Positions 1-9,207 of a stretch of 64,000 nt of DNA are shown here, one piece after another. The stretch covers positions 310,001 through 374,000 of the forward strand of contig NZ_QKVL01000001.1 of assembly GCF_003231275.1 (NCBI RefSeq). Direction: 5' to 3'. Made by a program: the position numbers and the translations under genes. The first letter of the stretch is position 1, and each line of letters starts with the position of its first letter. The notes under the pieces were generated by a model, which was given only the letters and a program-made list of their open reading frames with translations, made no database searches and was not told the DNA's origin. The stretch comes from Pseudomonas huaxiensis. Lineage in GTDB: Bacteria > Pseudomonadota > Gammaproteobacteria > Pseudomonadales > Pseudomonadaceae.

Positions 1-680
1 ACCGGGTATTCCTTGCCATAGCCCTGGGCAACGATACGGGCCGGGTCGACACCGGCACGGACCAGCGCCATGCGCACGGAGTTGGCGCGACGCTCGGACA
101 GGCCCTGGTTGTAGTTGGCGCTGCCGGTGCTGTCGGTGTAGCCCTCGACGATCACCTTGCGGTCAGGGTTTTCCTGGAGGAACTGCGCCAGCTTGGTGAT
201 GTTGGGGTAGGCGCTGGGTTTCAGCTCGGCCTTGTTGTAGTCGAACAGCACGTCGCCGAAGGTCACCAAGGTGCCGCGTTCGGTCTGCTTGGCGTTGAGG
301 CTTTCCTGCAACTTCTTGATCTGCGCGTCACGGGCATCCAGGCGGGCCTGGGCGCGCTGGGCGGCGGCGTTTTTCAGGTTGGCCTCGGCAGTGCGCAGGG
401 CGATGGTCTGCTTGGCCACTTCGACGCGCTGGTTGGTCAGGTAGGCGAGCTGGTCGACCTTCTTGTTGTCTTCCTTGTCCATGTAGGCCTTGTCGGCCTT
501 GTTCAGCCAGTCCTGGGCGTCCTTGGTTTCAAGGGCCGCGACCTTGCTCGACTGCGGATCGCTCTGCAGCGCGGAGAAGTTGGTGCGGGCCGATTCCAGA
601 TTCGGGTTCGGCTGGTGGGCGCAGGCGACCAGGCCGATGCTCAGGGCCAGGAGGGCGGGGATCATCACGTGGTTACGCAT
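1..680 (-). CDS. OmpA-family lipoprotein with DUF4398-like N-terminal region (LptF-like), C-terminus cut by window edge
   Basis: The visible 226 residues start with a lipoprotein signal (lipobox LVAC, Cys20). A helical region rich in A, K, Q and E follows to about residue 130, resembling DUF4398. An OmpA-type peptidoglycan-binding domain then begins near residue 135; VEGYTDSTGS and the LSERRANSV segment are visible. The predicted role is an outer-membrane lipoprotein that contacts peptidoglycan. ATG at 680 is preferred over ATG at 689 because AAAGGA sits eight bases before it, whereas it is too close to the other. The gene lies 47 bases after the DUF4398 lipoprotein gene on the same strand, so they are probably one operon. 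From memory, the pair matches P. aeruginosa PA3691-PA3692 (lptF). The last residues lie outside the window. Confidence 0.9.
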   Translation of the reverse strand, partial: MRNHVMIPALLALSIGLVACAHQPNPNLESARTNFSALQSDPQSSKVAALETKDAQDWLNKADKAYMDKEDNKKVDQLAYLTNQRVEVAKQTIALRTAEANLKNAAAQRAQARLDARDAQIKKLQESLNAKQTERGTLVTFGDVLFDYNKAELKPSAYPNITKLAQFLQENPDRKVIVEGYTDSTGSANYNQGLSERRANSVRMALVRAGVDPARIVAQGYGKEYP

Positions 681-727
681 AGTGTTCATCCTTTAATCAA
701 TTCGAAGTGCACGGGGCAATGGCGCGC

Positions 728-1153
728 TTACTGCGGCTGGGTGGGCTCGGCGGCGCGCATACCTTCTTCGCGCAGTTCCTGAACGCCCTGGCGGGAGTCC
801 TGCAAGGCTTTCTGGGCTTTCATGGCCTGGGCCTTGCGCTCAGCGACGCGGGCATCCCACTCCGCCTGTTCGGCCAGCAGCTTCGCTTCGTCATACTTCT
901 TGTCGTGCATGGCGATTTCGGCTTGCTTGAACTTGTCCTGAGCGGCTTTCATCTCCACGGCGGCGTACTCGGTACCACCGGCGCTGACGGCGGAATTGAC
1001 CGCCGACTGGGTCACGGCGTACTGCTCGGTGGGTGGCTTGCCAGCACAGCCGGCCAATACCAGGCTACTGCCCAGGGCCAGCGCGGCCAGCTTGATCCCG
1101 CGCAGTTGGAACGGGGTTTTCTCGATGCGGGTCTTCATGGTGGTCAACTCCAT
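728..1153 (-). CDS. DUF4398 domain-containing lipoprotein
   Basis: A 141-residue protein with a basic N-terminus, a hydrophobic stretch and a lipobox LAGC (Cys36), so a predicted lipoprotein. The mature part is almost entirely alanine-, lysine- and glutamate-rich helix with a repeated A-E-x-A-x-x-D-A pattern, typical of DUF4398. The molecular role is unknown. The start at 1153 is supported by AGGAG seven bases upstream; the internal ATG at 1138 has no such site. It is the first gene of a likely two-gene unit with the OmpA-like lipoprotein. A sigma-E/AlgU-like promoter is proposed at 1265-1292. Confidence 0.85.
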   Translation of the reverse strand: MELTTMKTRIEKTPFQLRGIKLAALALGSSLVLAGCAGKPPTEQYAVTQSAVNSAVSAGGTEYAAVEMKAAQDKFKQAEIAMHDKKYDEAKLLAEQAEWDARVAERKAQAMKAQKALQDSRQGVQELREEGMRAAEPTQPQ

Positions 1154-1264
1154 TGGATCACTCCTGATGAACGACGAGTTCCGTAACAGTCCATCGACTT
1201 GGCTCCTTCACCCAGAGCTGACGGAGCTCGCAGTGAAGGGTTTTTTGCCGTAGTGGCTATGGGC

Positions 1265-1292
1265 TGTGACTCGACCGTTTTTTCAAAAGTTC
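1265..1292 (-). promoter_or_regulatory. Candidate AlgU (sigma-E type) promoter for the DUF4398-OmpA lipoprotein pair
   Basis: On the minus strand GAACTT (1292-1287) is followed after 17 bases by TCACA (1269-1265). The -35 is a perfect match to the sigma-E/AlgU consensus and the -10 matches TCTGA at three of five bases. It lies about 110 bases before the start codon. LptF of P. aeruginosa has been described as an AlgU-controlled envelope protein, which makes the match plausible. Confidence 0.4.
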
Positions 1293-1392
1293 AGAAAAAG
1301 TACCGCTTGTTAGGCGATTTTTTCTGACTAATCGGTCAGTGGAGTTTTGCTGGAACTTTGCCGGTGTGGCGGGGTATTGCGAGGCTCTGGAA

Positions 1393-1450
1393 GCCTTGTG
1401 CGCCGCTTCGCCAGCAGGTGGCAACGGTCAGGGTGAAGCGGCGCAAAGGC
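1393..1450 (-). terminator. Long imperfect inverted repeat, possible terminator of the gene at 1471-1815
   Basis: Arms 1393-1412 and 1432-1450 pair over about 19 positions with one bulge and one G-T pair, around a 19-base loop. The hairpin begins 20 bases beyond the stop codon of the leftward gene. There is no clear T run, so factor-independent termination is uncertain. Confidence 0.4.
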
Positions 1451-1470
1451 TCGGGAAGCAAGGCGAAGAA

Positions 1471-1815
1471 TCAGTGTTTCGACGTGTCCTTGCTGCTGCT
1501 CAGCGCCCGCAAATGCTGGCGCGACAGGGCAAGAAAGCGCGGCGTGGCGCCGACGTCTTCATACAGCGGATCGCCTTCCTCATCAGTGGCAATCACCTGC
1601 TGCCCCTGAATGTAGGGGAAGCTTGCTTCCAGCTCTTCAAGGGCGGCACCGAGCAGTTCGCCGAGCAGTTCTTCGGGACGGCGCTTGGGGTACATCTCGG
1701 CCAGGGCGGCCAGCCGCGCCGCGGCCTCGACGTCCAGATAAAGCGTGTGGCCAGTGGGGCTCAGGCGTCCTTTTGCGTTCTGTTCCCAGTACTGGGCGAG
1801 TTCGCGAATTTTCAT
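1471..1815 (-). CDS. Conserved small Pseudomonas protein of unknown function
   Basis: A 114-residue soluble protein with no signal peptide. The N-terminus MKIRELAQYWEQNA, followed by a segment of aliphatic helices (AARLAALAEMYPKRR), suggests a small helical fold. I recognise it only as a conserved hypothetical seen beside ppc in Pseudomonas (from memory, PA3688). ATG at 1815 is chosen over the in-frame ATG at 1836 because GAGGA precedes it by five to six bases. It is transcribed away from ppc, with 130 bases between the two starts. Confidence 0.75.
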   Translation of the reverse strand: MKIRELAQYWEQNAKGRLSPTGHTLYLDVEAAARLAALAEMYPKRRPEELLGELLGAALEELEASFPYIQGQQVIATDEEGDPLYEDVGATPRFLALSRQHLRALSSSKDTSKH

Positions 1816-1945
1816 GATGTCCTCTGTGTAAGCCAATGGGCCTGGTTAAAGCGTAGCCACTTGGCCGAAGGCTGCGCCTTGAAAGCACGACCGGTACTGG
1901 GGCACTCTGCTGGCAACGCGGTTTTTCCAGGTGTGGAGAAGGTTG

Positions 1946-4573
1946 ATGACCGATATCGATGTGCGCTTGCGTGAAGATGTTCATCTGTTGGGCGAATTGT
2001 TGGGGGACACCGTGCGCGAGCAGCACGGTGAGGCTTTCCTGCAGAAGATCGAGGCGATCCGCCACAGTGCCAAGGCCGATCGCAGTGGCGGCGAGGAGCA
2101 ATTGAGCTCGACCCTTGCGGACCTGGCAGACGATGAGCTGTTGCCGGTCGCCCGGGCCTTCAACCAGTTCCTCAACCTGGCCAACATCGCCGAGCAGTAC
2201 CAACTGATTCGCCGGCGCGACGAGGACCAGCCCGAGCCCTTCGAGGCCACGGTCCTGCCCGAACTGCTGGCCCGGCTCAAGGCCGCGGGTCACAGCGACG
2301 ATGCCTTGGCCCGTCAACTCGGCAAGCTCAATATCGAGCTGGTGTTGACCGCCCACCCCACCGAAGTGGCCCGCCGTACCCTGATTCAGAAATACGACGC
2401 CATCGCCGCGCAACTGGCGGCCCAGGACCACCGCGACCTGACCGCCGCCGAGCGTGAGCAGGTGCGCGAACGCCTGCAACGGCTGATCGCCGAGGCCTGG
2501 CACACCGAGGAAATTCGCCGCACCCGGCCGACCCCGGTGGACGAAGCCAAGTGGGGCTTCGCGGTGATCGAGCACTCCCTTTGGCAGGCCATCCCCAGCC
2601 ATATGCGCAAGGCCGACAAGGCCCTGCACGACGCCACCGGACTGCGTTTGCCACTGGAAGCGGCGCCGATTCGCTTCGCTTCGTGGATGGGCGGCGACCG
2701 TGATGGCAACCCCAATGTCACCGCCAGCGTGACCCGTGAAGTACTGTTGCTGGCGCGCTGGATGGCGGCGGACCTGTTCCTGCGTGACGTCCATTCGCTG
2801 GCCGCCGAGCTGTCGATGCAACAGGCCAGCCCGGCGTTGCGGGCCAAGGTCGGCGACTGCGCCGAGCCCTACCGCGCGGTGCTCAAGCCACTGCGCGAGC
2901 GCCTGCGGGAGACCCGCGCCTGGGCCCAGTCGGCACTGACCGCGCCGCAGGTTCCGGGGCCTCTGGTGTTGCAGGACAACCGCGAGCTGTTCGAGCCGCT
3001 GCACCTGTGTTTCGAGTCGCTGCACGAATGTGGCATGGGCGTGATCGCCGATGGTCCGTTGCTGGATTGCCTGCGCCGTGCGGTTACCTTCGGCCTGTTC
3101 CTGGTGCGCCTCGATGTGCGCCAGGACTCCAGCCGCCACGCCGCCGCCCTCAGCGAGATCACCGATTACCTGGGCCTGGGTCGCTACGCCGACTGGAATG
3201 AAGAAGCGCGCATCGACTTCCTCCAGCGCGAACTGAGCAGTCGCCGGCCGCTGTTGCCAGCGCACTTCAAACCGCAGGCGGACACCGCCGAGGTGCTCGC
3301 CACCTGCCGCGAGATCGCCAACGCTCCGGCGGCTTCGCTGGGTTCCTATGTCATTTCCATGGCCGGCGCCGCCTCCGATGTGCTGGCGGTGCAGTTGTTG
3401 CTCAAGGAAGCCGGGCTGCTGCGGCCGATGCGCGTGGTGCCGCTGTTCGAAACCCTGGCTGACCTCGATAACGCCGGTCCGGTTATGGAACGTCTGCTTG
3501 GCCTGCCGGGCTACCGCGCCGGGCTGCACGGCCCGCAGGAAGTGATGATCGGCTACTCCGATTCGGCCAAGGATGCCGGCACCACGGCGGCGGCCTGGGC
3601 GCAGTATCGGGCCCAGGAAACCCTGGTGCGAATATGCCGCGAGCAGGAAGTGGAATTGCTGTTGTTCCACGGCCGTGGTGGCACCGTTGGCCGTGGCGGC
3701 GGCCCGGCGCACGCGGCGATCCTGTCGCAGCCACCGGGGTCAGTGGCCGGGCGCTTCCGTACCACCGAGCAGGGCGAGATGATCCGCTTCAAGTTCGGCC
3801 TGCCGGACATTGCCGAACAAAACCTCAACCTCTATCTGGCTGCGGTGCTCGAAGCCACCTTGCTGCCACCGCCGCCGCCGCAACCGGCGTGGCGTGAGGT
3901 GATGGACCAACTGGCCGCCGACGGGGTCAAGACCTACCGCGGTGTTGTGCGAGAAAACCCCGATTTCGTCGAATACTTCCGCCAGTCCACCCCGGAGCAG
4001 GAACTCGGCCGCTTGCCGCTAGGCAGCCGTCCGGCCAAGCGCCGTGCCGGGGGAATCGAAAGCTTGCGGGCGATCCCGTGGATCTTCGGCTGGACCCAGA
4101 CCCGGTTGATGCTCCCAGCCTGGCTCGGCTGGGAAGCGGCGCTGAACAATGCCCTGGCGCGTGGCCAAGGACCGTTGTTGCAGCAGATGCGTGAGGAGTG
4201 GCCATTCTTCCGCACGCGTATCGATATGCTGGAGATGGTCCTGGCCAAGGCGGACGCCGATATCGCCCGCTCCTACGACGAACGTCTGGTGCAACCGCAA
4301 CTGCGACCTTTAGGTGCACATTTGCGCGACCTATTGTCGCAGGCGTGCCAGGTAGTACTGGGGCTGACCGGCCAGCCGGTGCTACTGGCGCACAGCCCGG
4401 CGACCCTGGAGTTCATCCGTCTGCGCAATACCTACCTCGATCCGCTGCACCTGCTCCAGGCCGAACTGCTGGCGCGCTCACGGGAGCGCGAAGCCGCTCT
4501 GGACAGCCCGTTGGAGCAGGCCCTGCTGGTGACAGTGGCGGGCATCGCGGCCGGTTTGCGCAACACCGGTTGA
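1946..4573 (+). CDS. ppc: Phosphoenolpyruvate carboxylase
   Basis: Carboxylates phosphoenolpyruvate with bicarbonate to oxaloacetate, refilling the TCA cycle. The 875-residue length is normal for the bacterial enzyme. Visible signatures are [13 protein letters not shown] with the catalytic histidine near residue 137, [10 protein letters not shown], the glycine-rich [14 protein letters not shown] loop near residue 575, and the conserved C-terminus ending in LRNTG. ATG at 1946 has GGAG seven bases upstream; the earlier in-frame ATG at 1931 has no ribosome site. The gene stands alone, with a hairpin behind it. Confidence 0.98.
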   Translation: MTDIDVRLREDVHLLGELLGDTVREQHGEAFLQKIEAIRHSAKADRSGGEEQLSSTLADLADDELLPVARAFNQFLNLANIAEQYQLIRRRDEDQPEPFEATVLPELLARLKAAGHSDDALARQLGKLNIELVLTAHPTEVARRTLIQKYDAIAAQLAAQDHRDLTAAEREQVRERLQRLIAEAWHTEEIRRTRPTPVDEAKWGFAVIEHSLWQAIPSHMRKADKALHDATGLRLPLEAAPIRFASWMGGDRDGNPNVTASVTREVLLLARWMAADLFLRDVHSLAAELSMQQASPALRAKVGDCAEPYRAVLKPLRERLRETRAWAQSALTAPQVPGPLVLQDNRELFEPLHLCFESLHECGMGVIADGPLLDCLRRAVTFGLFLVRLDVRQDSSRHAAALSEITDYLGLGRYADWNEEARIDFLQRELSSRRPLLPAHFKPQADTAEVLATCREIANAPAASLGSYVISMAGAASDVLAVQLLLKEAGLLRPMRVVPLFETLADLDNAGPVMERLLGLPGYRAGLHGPQEVMIGYSDSAKDAGTTAAAWAQYRAQETLVRICREQEVELLLFHGRGGTVGRGGGPAHAAILSQPPGSVAGRFRTTEQGEMIRFKFGLPDIAEQNLNLYLAAVLEATLLPPPPPQPAWREVMDQLAADGVKTYRGVVRENPDFVEYFRQSTPEQELGRLPLGSRPAKRRAGGIESLRAIPWIFGWTQTRLMLPAWLGWEAALNNALARGQGPLLQQMREEWPFFRTRIDMLEMVLAKADADIARSYDERLVQPQLRPLGAHLRDLLSQACQVVLGLTGQPVLLAHSPATLEFIRLRNTYLDPLHLLQAELLARSREREAALDSPLEQALLVTVAGIAAGLRNTG

Positions 4574-4585
4574 GTGTCGGACGAG

Positions 4586-4619
4586 CTATTGAGGGGTGTC
4601 AGATTACGCCCTTCAATAG
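4586..4619 (+). terminator. Stem-loop behind ppc
   Basis: Arms 4586-4598 and 4607-4619 form a 13-bp stem with two G-T pairs and an 8-base loop, starting 12 bases beyond the ppc stop. No T run follows, so it may protect the 3' end or terminate weakly. The remaining 220 bases to adk show no gene; a TATAAA at 4818-4823, close to the adk start, is a possible -10. Confidence 0.4.
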
Positions 4620-4629
4620 GTAGGAATAA

Positions 4630-5487
<858 letters not shown>

Positions 5488-5506
5488 TCCCGTCCCGATG
5501 TTTCGC

Positions 5507-5530
5507 CAACGGCCCGCTTGCGGGCCGTTG
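5507..5530 (+). terminator. Terminator behind adk
   Basis: A perfect 10-bp stem (5507-5516 with 5521-5530) with a CTTG tetraloop, 20 bases after the adk stop, followed by TTCGTTTCC. A GC-rich stem with a modest T-rich tail is typical of Pseudomonas terminators. Confidence 0.7.
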
Positions 5531-5540
5531 TTCGTTTCCG

Positions 5541-5630
5541 GCTGAAAGCTATAAGCTGCAAGCTGCAAGAAAGAGCGGGTATCGCGCAGGTCGGTTTGTT
5601 CTTGCAGCTTGCCACTTGAAGCTTGCAACT
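5541..5630. repeat. AAGCTGCAAG inverted repeat, copy 1
   Basis: Left arm about 5541-5571 (AAGCTGCAAGCTGCAAG core) pairs with right arm about 5600-5630 (CTTGCAGCTTGC core) as an imperfect inverted repeat of roughly 28 bases per arm. The same 12-base core ATAAGCTGCAAG and its complement recur at 20276-20326, so this looks like a dispersed repeat family distinct from the GTGGGAGC REPINs. Confidence 0.6.
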
Positions 5631-5641
5631 GCGTCTATAAT
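5613..5641 (+). promoter_or_regulatory. Candidate tsaB promoter
   Basis: A perfect -10 TATAAT at 5636-5641 lies 32 bases before the tsaB start. A weak -35 (CACTTG, 5613-5618) at 17-base spacing falls inside the right arm of the upstream repeat, so the repeat appears to supply part of the promoter. Confidence 0.5.
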
Positions 5642-5673
5642 GCGGCTCTTTTTTCTCTCGCCTGGAACCCCCA

Positions 5674-6348
5674 ATGACCACCTTGCTGGCCCTGGATACC
5701 GCCACTGAAGCCTGCTCTGTCGCCTTGCTGCACGACGGCAAGATCACGAGCCACTACGAGGTGATTCCGCGCCTGCATGCGCAAAAGCTGCTGCCGATGA
5801 TCCAGACCTTGCTGGCCGAAGCCGGGGTCGCCTTGTCGGCGGTGGATGCCATCGCCTTTGGCCGTGGCCCGGGCGCCTTCACCGGCGTGCGCATCGCCAT
5901 CGGCGTGGTGCAGGGCCTGGCGTTCGCCCTGGAGCGTCCGGTGTTGCCGGTGTCGAACCTGGCGGTGCTGGCCCAGCGTGCGCTGCGCGAGCATGGCGTG
6001 ACCCGCGTTGCCTCGGCCATCGATGCCCGAATGGACGAAGTCTATTGGGGCTGCTACGAGGAACAGGCAGGGGAAATGCGTTTGCAAGGACTCGAAGCAG
6101 TACTGCCGCCCGAGCAGGTCGCGTTGCCCCAAGGAGCGGGCGGTCAGTGGTTTGGCGCCGGTACGGGCTGGGGTTACAGTGAGCGTCTGGCGGTCAAGGT
6201 CGAGGCTCAGGATGCGAGCATGCTGCCCCACGCGCTGGACCTGCTGACCCTGGCGCAATTCGCCTGGCAGCGCGGCGAAAGCGTGCCTGCTGACCAAGCG
6301 CAGCCGGTGTACCTGCGGGACAAGGTCGCGACGCCTAAAGGCGCTTGA
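5674..6348 (+). CDS. tsaB: tRNA threonylcarbamoyladenosine biosynthesis protein TsaB
   Basis: A subunit of the TsaB-TsaD-TsaE complex that transfers threonylcarbamoyl to A37 of ANN-decoding tRNAs. The 224 residues are ASKHA-fold; the N-terminus LALDTATEACSVALL and the GRGPGAFTGVRIAIG segment near residue 66 are family hallmarks. TsaB is the non-catalytic partner of TsaD, which is not in this window. The start codon follows a CTGGAACCCCCA stretch with only a weak ribosome site. A small gene follows 129 bases downstream. Confidence 0.96.
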   Translation: MTTLLALDTATEACSVALLHDGKITSHYEVIPRLHAQKLLPMIQTLLAEAGVALSAVDAIAFGRGPGAFTGVRIAIGVVQGLAFALERPVLPVSNLAVLAQRALREHGVTRVASAIDARMDEVYWGCYEEQAGEMRLQGLEAVLPPEQVALPQGAGGQWFGAGTGWGYSERLAVKVEAQDASMLPHALDLLTLAQFAWQRGESVPADQAQPVYLRDKVATPKGA

Positions 6349-6477
6349 TCGCCTCTGGTCGGTTATCGCCAAACGCCGTAAACCTTTTTAGTGATATGTG
6401 GTCCAGTTATCAGTCGGGCATTTGCGCAGGAGCTCTGGTGCCGCTAAATTGCCATCATTGTCCCTGAGTATATCGTC

Positions 6478-6774
6478 ATGCGTATCGACGGCTTTTCCTC
6501 ACAGTCTTATCCGCTCAAGCGCCCTCAGCGCAAAGGGCCGGTGCGTGTGGAAGAGTCGGAGGAAGAAGATCTTCCCGGCGAATTCGAAGTCCAGGCGCAG
6601 CCCGCCAGCACCGGCAATGCCAACCGCACTGCCGGCCTGCCGGCCCGTCCGCAGGACATGATCTTCCCCCGCGCCCGCAACCGCCGCACCAAGCACGCCC
6701 TGACCAGCTACATGACCACCGCTGGCTTCGTTGATTGGGAGATGGAAGTACTGGGGCTGGATCTGTACATTTGA
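6478..6774 (+). CDS. Conserved Pseudomonas small protein, function unknown
   Basis: A 98-residue soluble protein with no signal or membrane segment. The N-terminal two thirds is low-complexity and charged (VEESEEEDLPGE), probably disordered. The C-terminal third, with RARNRRTKHALTSYM followed by a hydrophobic acidic tail ending GLDLYI, looks like the conserved part and could be a short binding motif. I recognise it as a conserved hypothetical downstream of tsaB in Pseudomonas (from memory, PA3684) and cannot assign a role. The DUF72 gene starts four bases after its stop, which suggests translational coupling. Confidence 0.75.
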   Translation: MRIDGFSSQSYPLKRPQRKGPVRVEESEEEDLPGEFEVQAQPASTGNANRTAGLPARPQDMIFPRARNRRTKHALTSYMTTAGFVDWEMEVLGLDLYI

Positions 6775-6778
6775 GCGG

Positions 6779-7648
6779 ATGAGCCTGTCATCCCTGCCTT
6801 ATTTTCTCGGTTGTCCGTCCTGGAGCGAAAACGCCTGGCGCGACTACCTGTATCCCGCCGATGCCAAGAGCACTGATTTCCTCGCGTTGTACTGCCAGGT
6901 CTTCAATGCCGTCGAAGGCAACACCACCTTCTATGCCCGTCCCGCGCCCGCTACCATCCAGCGCTGGGCCCAGGTCATGCCCGAACACTTCCGGTTCACT
7001 GCCAAGTTTCCCGGCGACATCAGCCACAGCGGCGATCTGCACGGGCAACTCGACGCCGCGCGGGCCTTTGTCGAACTGCTCAGGCCGCTGGGCGCGCGGG
7101 TAGCGCCGTACTGGCTGCAACTGCCGGCGACCTTCAGCCCCGCACGGCTCGGCGAGCTGGTGCACTTCATCGACGAGATCGACGTGCCGATTGCTGTGGA
7201 AGTGCGCAACAGCGCCTTCTTCGCCAAGGGTGAGGACGAACGCCTGCTCAATCGCCTGCTGCTGGACCGTGGGGTCGAGCGCATCTGCCTGGATCCTCGT
7301 GCGCTGTTCAGTTGCACCTCGCAGGAGCCCAGCGTGCTGCACGCGCAATCGAAGAAGCCGCGGGTGCCGCCGCGACCGACCGCCTTCAGCCAGCACCCAC
7401 AGGTGCGTTTCATTGGCCATCCTGAGCTGGAGGCCAACGAAAGCTTCCTTCTGCAATGGCTGGACAAGGTCGCCGCCTGGATCGAAGAGGGGCGCAGCCC
7501 CTACGTGTTTCTGCATACCGCTGACAACCGCCTGGCCGCAGCGCTGGCGCAACGTTTCCATCGCGGCCTGATGGAGCGCCTGCCCGGTCTGCCGGCTTTG
7601 CCTGAACCCGACCGGGGGCCGCAGGTCGAACAACTTGGCCTGCTGTGA
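6779..7648 (+). CDS. DUF72 family protein
   Basis: A 289-residue protein of the DUF72 (YecE-like) family, with a TIM-barrel-like fold and unknown biochemistry. Visible family features are the N-terminal YFLGCPSWSENAWRDYLYP, the early NAVEGNTTFYARP motif, KFPGDISH, and IAVEVRNSAFF in the second half. The ATG at 6779 is chosen because it starts the conserved region directly after the preceding stop; the open frame reaches further back but that part is unlike the family. The next gene starts 30 bases later. Confidence 0.9.
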   Translation: MSLSSLPYFLGCPSWSENAWRDYLYPADAKSTDFLALYCQVFNAVEGNTTFYARPAPATIQRWAQVMPEHFRFTAKFPGDISHSGDLHGQLDAARAFVELLRPLGARVAPYWLQLPATFSPARLGELVHFIDEIDVPIAVEVRNSAFFAKGEDERLLNRLLLDRGVERICLDPRALFSCTSQEPSVLHAQSKKPRVPPRPTAFSQHPQVRFIGHPELEANESFLLQWLDKVAAWIEEGRSPYVFLHTADNRLAAALAQRFHRGLMERLPGLPALPEPDRGPQVEQLGLL

Positions 7649-7678
7649 TTTCCTGTCGTCTGCCTGGGAGTTCCGACC

Positions 7679-8509
7679 ATGGATGTGCAAACCCTGCGTG
7701 CCGAAGCGTTCAAAGCCCTGCATGAGCGCCCCGGCGCTTTCGTGATTCCCAATCCCTGGGATGCGGGCTCGGCGAAAATGCTCGCCAGCCTGGGCTTCGA
7801 GGCCCTGGCCACCACCAGTGCGGGACTGGCGTTTTCCCTGGGCCGGCCGGACGCCGAAGGCGCGCTCAGCCGTGAACAGACCCTCGACAACGCCTTGTCC
7901 ATCGTCGATGCCACCGCCTTGCCGGTCGCGGCGGACCTGGAAAACGGTTTCAGCGACGAGCCTTCCGGCTGCGCCGAGACCATCCTGCAAGCGGCGCGTA
8001 TCGGTCTGGTCGGCGGTTCCATCGAGGATGCAACCGGTCGTGAAGACGAGCCGATCTACAGCTTCCACCGCGCGGTGGAGCGGGTCGAGGCCGCCGTGGC
8101 CGCCGCCCGCAGCCTGGATTTCCCGTTCATGCTCTGCGCCCGTGCGGAAAACCTCCTGCACGGCCGTCATGATCTGGACGACACCATCGCCCGCCTGCAA
8201 GCCTTCGCCGAAGCCGGCGCGGACGTGCTCTATGCGCCCGGGCTGCGTAGCGCCGAGGATATCCGCCGGGTGGTGCAGGCAGTGGCGCCAAAGCCGGTAA
8301 ACCTGCTGATGGGGCTGAGCGGGATGACCCTGAGCTTCGATGACGTGCAGGCGCTGGGCGTGAAGCGCATCAGTGTCGGCTCGTCGCTGGCCCGCGCCGC
8401 TTACGGTGCGTTCTTCGATGCGGCGAAGCGCATTCGCGGTGACGGGCGTTTCGACTACGCCGAGCAGGCGCTGCCGTTCGATCAGTTGAACCAGATGTTC
8501 CGGCGCTGA
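7679..8509 (+). CDS. Isocitrate lyase/PEP mutase superfamily protein
   Basis: A 276-residue TIM-barrel enzyme of the PEP mutase/isocitrate lyase superfamily, which makes or breaks C-C or C-P bonds next to an alpha-carboxylate using Mg2+. Visible are FVIPNPWDAGSAKML at the N-terminus, the metal-site DLENGFSD, GGSIEDATG, and CARAEN in place of the KKCGH loop of true isocitrate lyases. The substrate cannot be told; oxaloacetate decarboxylase-like, methylisocitrate lyase-like or carboxyPEP mutase-like activities are possible. The next gene starts only five bases after its stop. Confidence 0.85.
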   Translation: MDVQTLRAEAFKALHERPGAFVIPNPWDAGSAKMLASLGFEALATTSAGLAFSLGRPDAEGALSREQTLDNALSIVDATALPVAADLENGFSDEPSGCAETILQAARIGLVGGSIEDATGREDEPIYSFHRAVERVEAAVAAARSLDFPFMLCARAENLLHGRHDLDDTIARLQAFAEAGADVLYAPGLRSAEDIRRVVQAVAPKPVNLLMGLSGMTLSFDDVQALGVKRISVGSSLARAAYGAFFDAAKRIRGDGRFDYAEQALPFDQLNQMFRR

Positions 8510-8514
8510 CCGCC

Positions 8515-9207
8515 GTGCGCTACGGCGGGCTGGTGCTGCTGGCGGTACTGGGTGCTGCGGCGTTGTACGGCTGGAAGCAGGGCTGGCGCCTGCCGGACGA
8601 ATGGAACCCGTGGGCGCCGCTGGATATGCGCTCGCCGCCGAACCTGCTGACCTCGTGGAAGCTCGGACGGTTGCGCGATGATCCCCAGCGCTGCGCCGAG
8701 ACACTGGCCACCTCCGGCCTGGGCTACACCGTGCAGGCCGACAGCCCTGCGAGTGCGACCTGTCCGCTGAGCAATGTGGTGCGGGTCCAGGACGCGCCGG
8801 TGCGGCTGAGCAGCAGCTTTCTCGCCACCTGCCCGGTGGCGGTGGCCTTCGCCCTGTTCGAGCGCCACGGCCTGCAACCGGCGGCGCAACGGGTCTTCGG
8901 CCAGCCAGTGGTGCAGGTGGATCACCTGGGTAGCTACGCCTGCCGCAATATGTACAACCGCGCCGAAGGCCGGCGCAGCCAGCACGCCAGCGCCAACGCT
9001 CTGGATATCGCCGGCTTTCGCCTGAAAGACGGCCAGCGCATCGAGCTGCAAAAGGACTGGAACGGGGAGGGGCCCAAGGCGCAATTTCTGCGTCAGGTCC
9101 ACGCGGGTGCCTGCGAGAGCTTCAATACGGTGTTGGGGCCAGACTACAACGCGGCCCATCACAACCACTTTCACTTGGATATGGGTGGCTGGCAGATCTG
9201 CCGTTAG
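8515..9207 (+). CDS. Extensin-like C-terminal domain protein, membrane-anchored
   Basis: A 230-residue protein with one N-terminal membrane segment (about residues 4-19) and a periplasmic extensin-like C-terminal domain. SQHASANALDIAGF and HHNHFHLDMGG resemble the zinc-binding histidine/aspartate sets of M15-type peptidoglycan peptidases, so a cell-wall peptidase role is plausible but not shown. Four or more cysteines (RCAET, ATCPL, ATCPV, YACRN) fit an oxidising compartment. GTG start; no good ribosome site, so translation probably depends on readthrough from the gene five bases upstream. Its TAG overlaps the stop codon of the opposing gene. Confidence 0.82.
   Translation: MRYGGLVLLAVLGAAALYGWKQGWRLPDEWNPWAPLDMRSPPNLLTSWKLGRLRDDPQRCAETLATSGLGYTVQADSPASATCPLSNVVRVQDAPVRLSSSFLATCPVAVAFALFERHGLQPAAQRVFGQPVVQVDHLGSYACRNMYNRAEGRRSQHASANALDIAGFRLKDGQRIELQKDWNGEGPKAQFLRQVHAGACESFNTVLGPDYNAAHHNHFHLDMGGWQICR

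Larger units (their letters stand above)
1154..1470. other. 317-base gene-free stretch
   Basis: No credible coding sequence is visible. The stretch holds the proposed AlgU-like promoter (1265-1292) and, near its right end, a long inverted repeat (1393-1450). Both neighbouring genes are read leftward, so the hairpin lies behind the small gene at 1471-1815 and in front of the lipoprotein promoter. Confidence 0.6.

Noticed and set aside
1637..3712. 691-codon open frame opposite ppc
   Set aside because: Its composition is that of an antisense shadow and it spans the ppc start and the small gene upstream, both better supported.
8515..9207. Extensin-like protein as a plant-type extensin
   Set aside because: The name comes from a shared C-terminal domain; there are no hydroxyproline-type repeats, only the His/Asp motifs of a peptidase-like fold.
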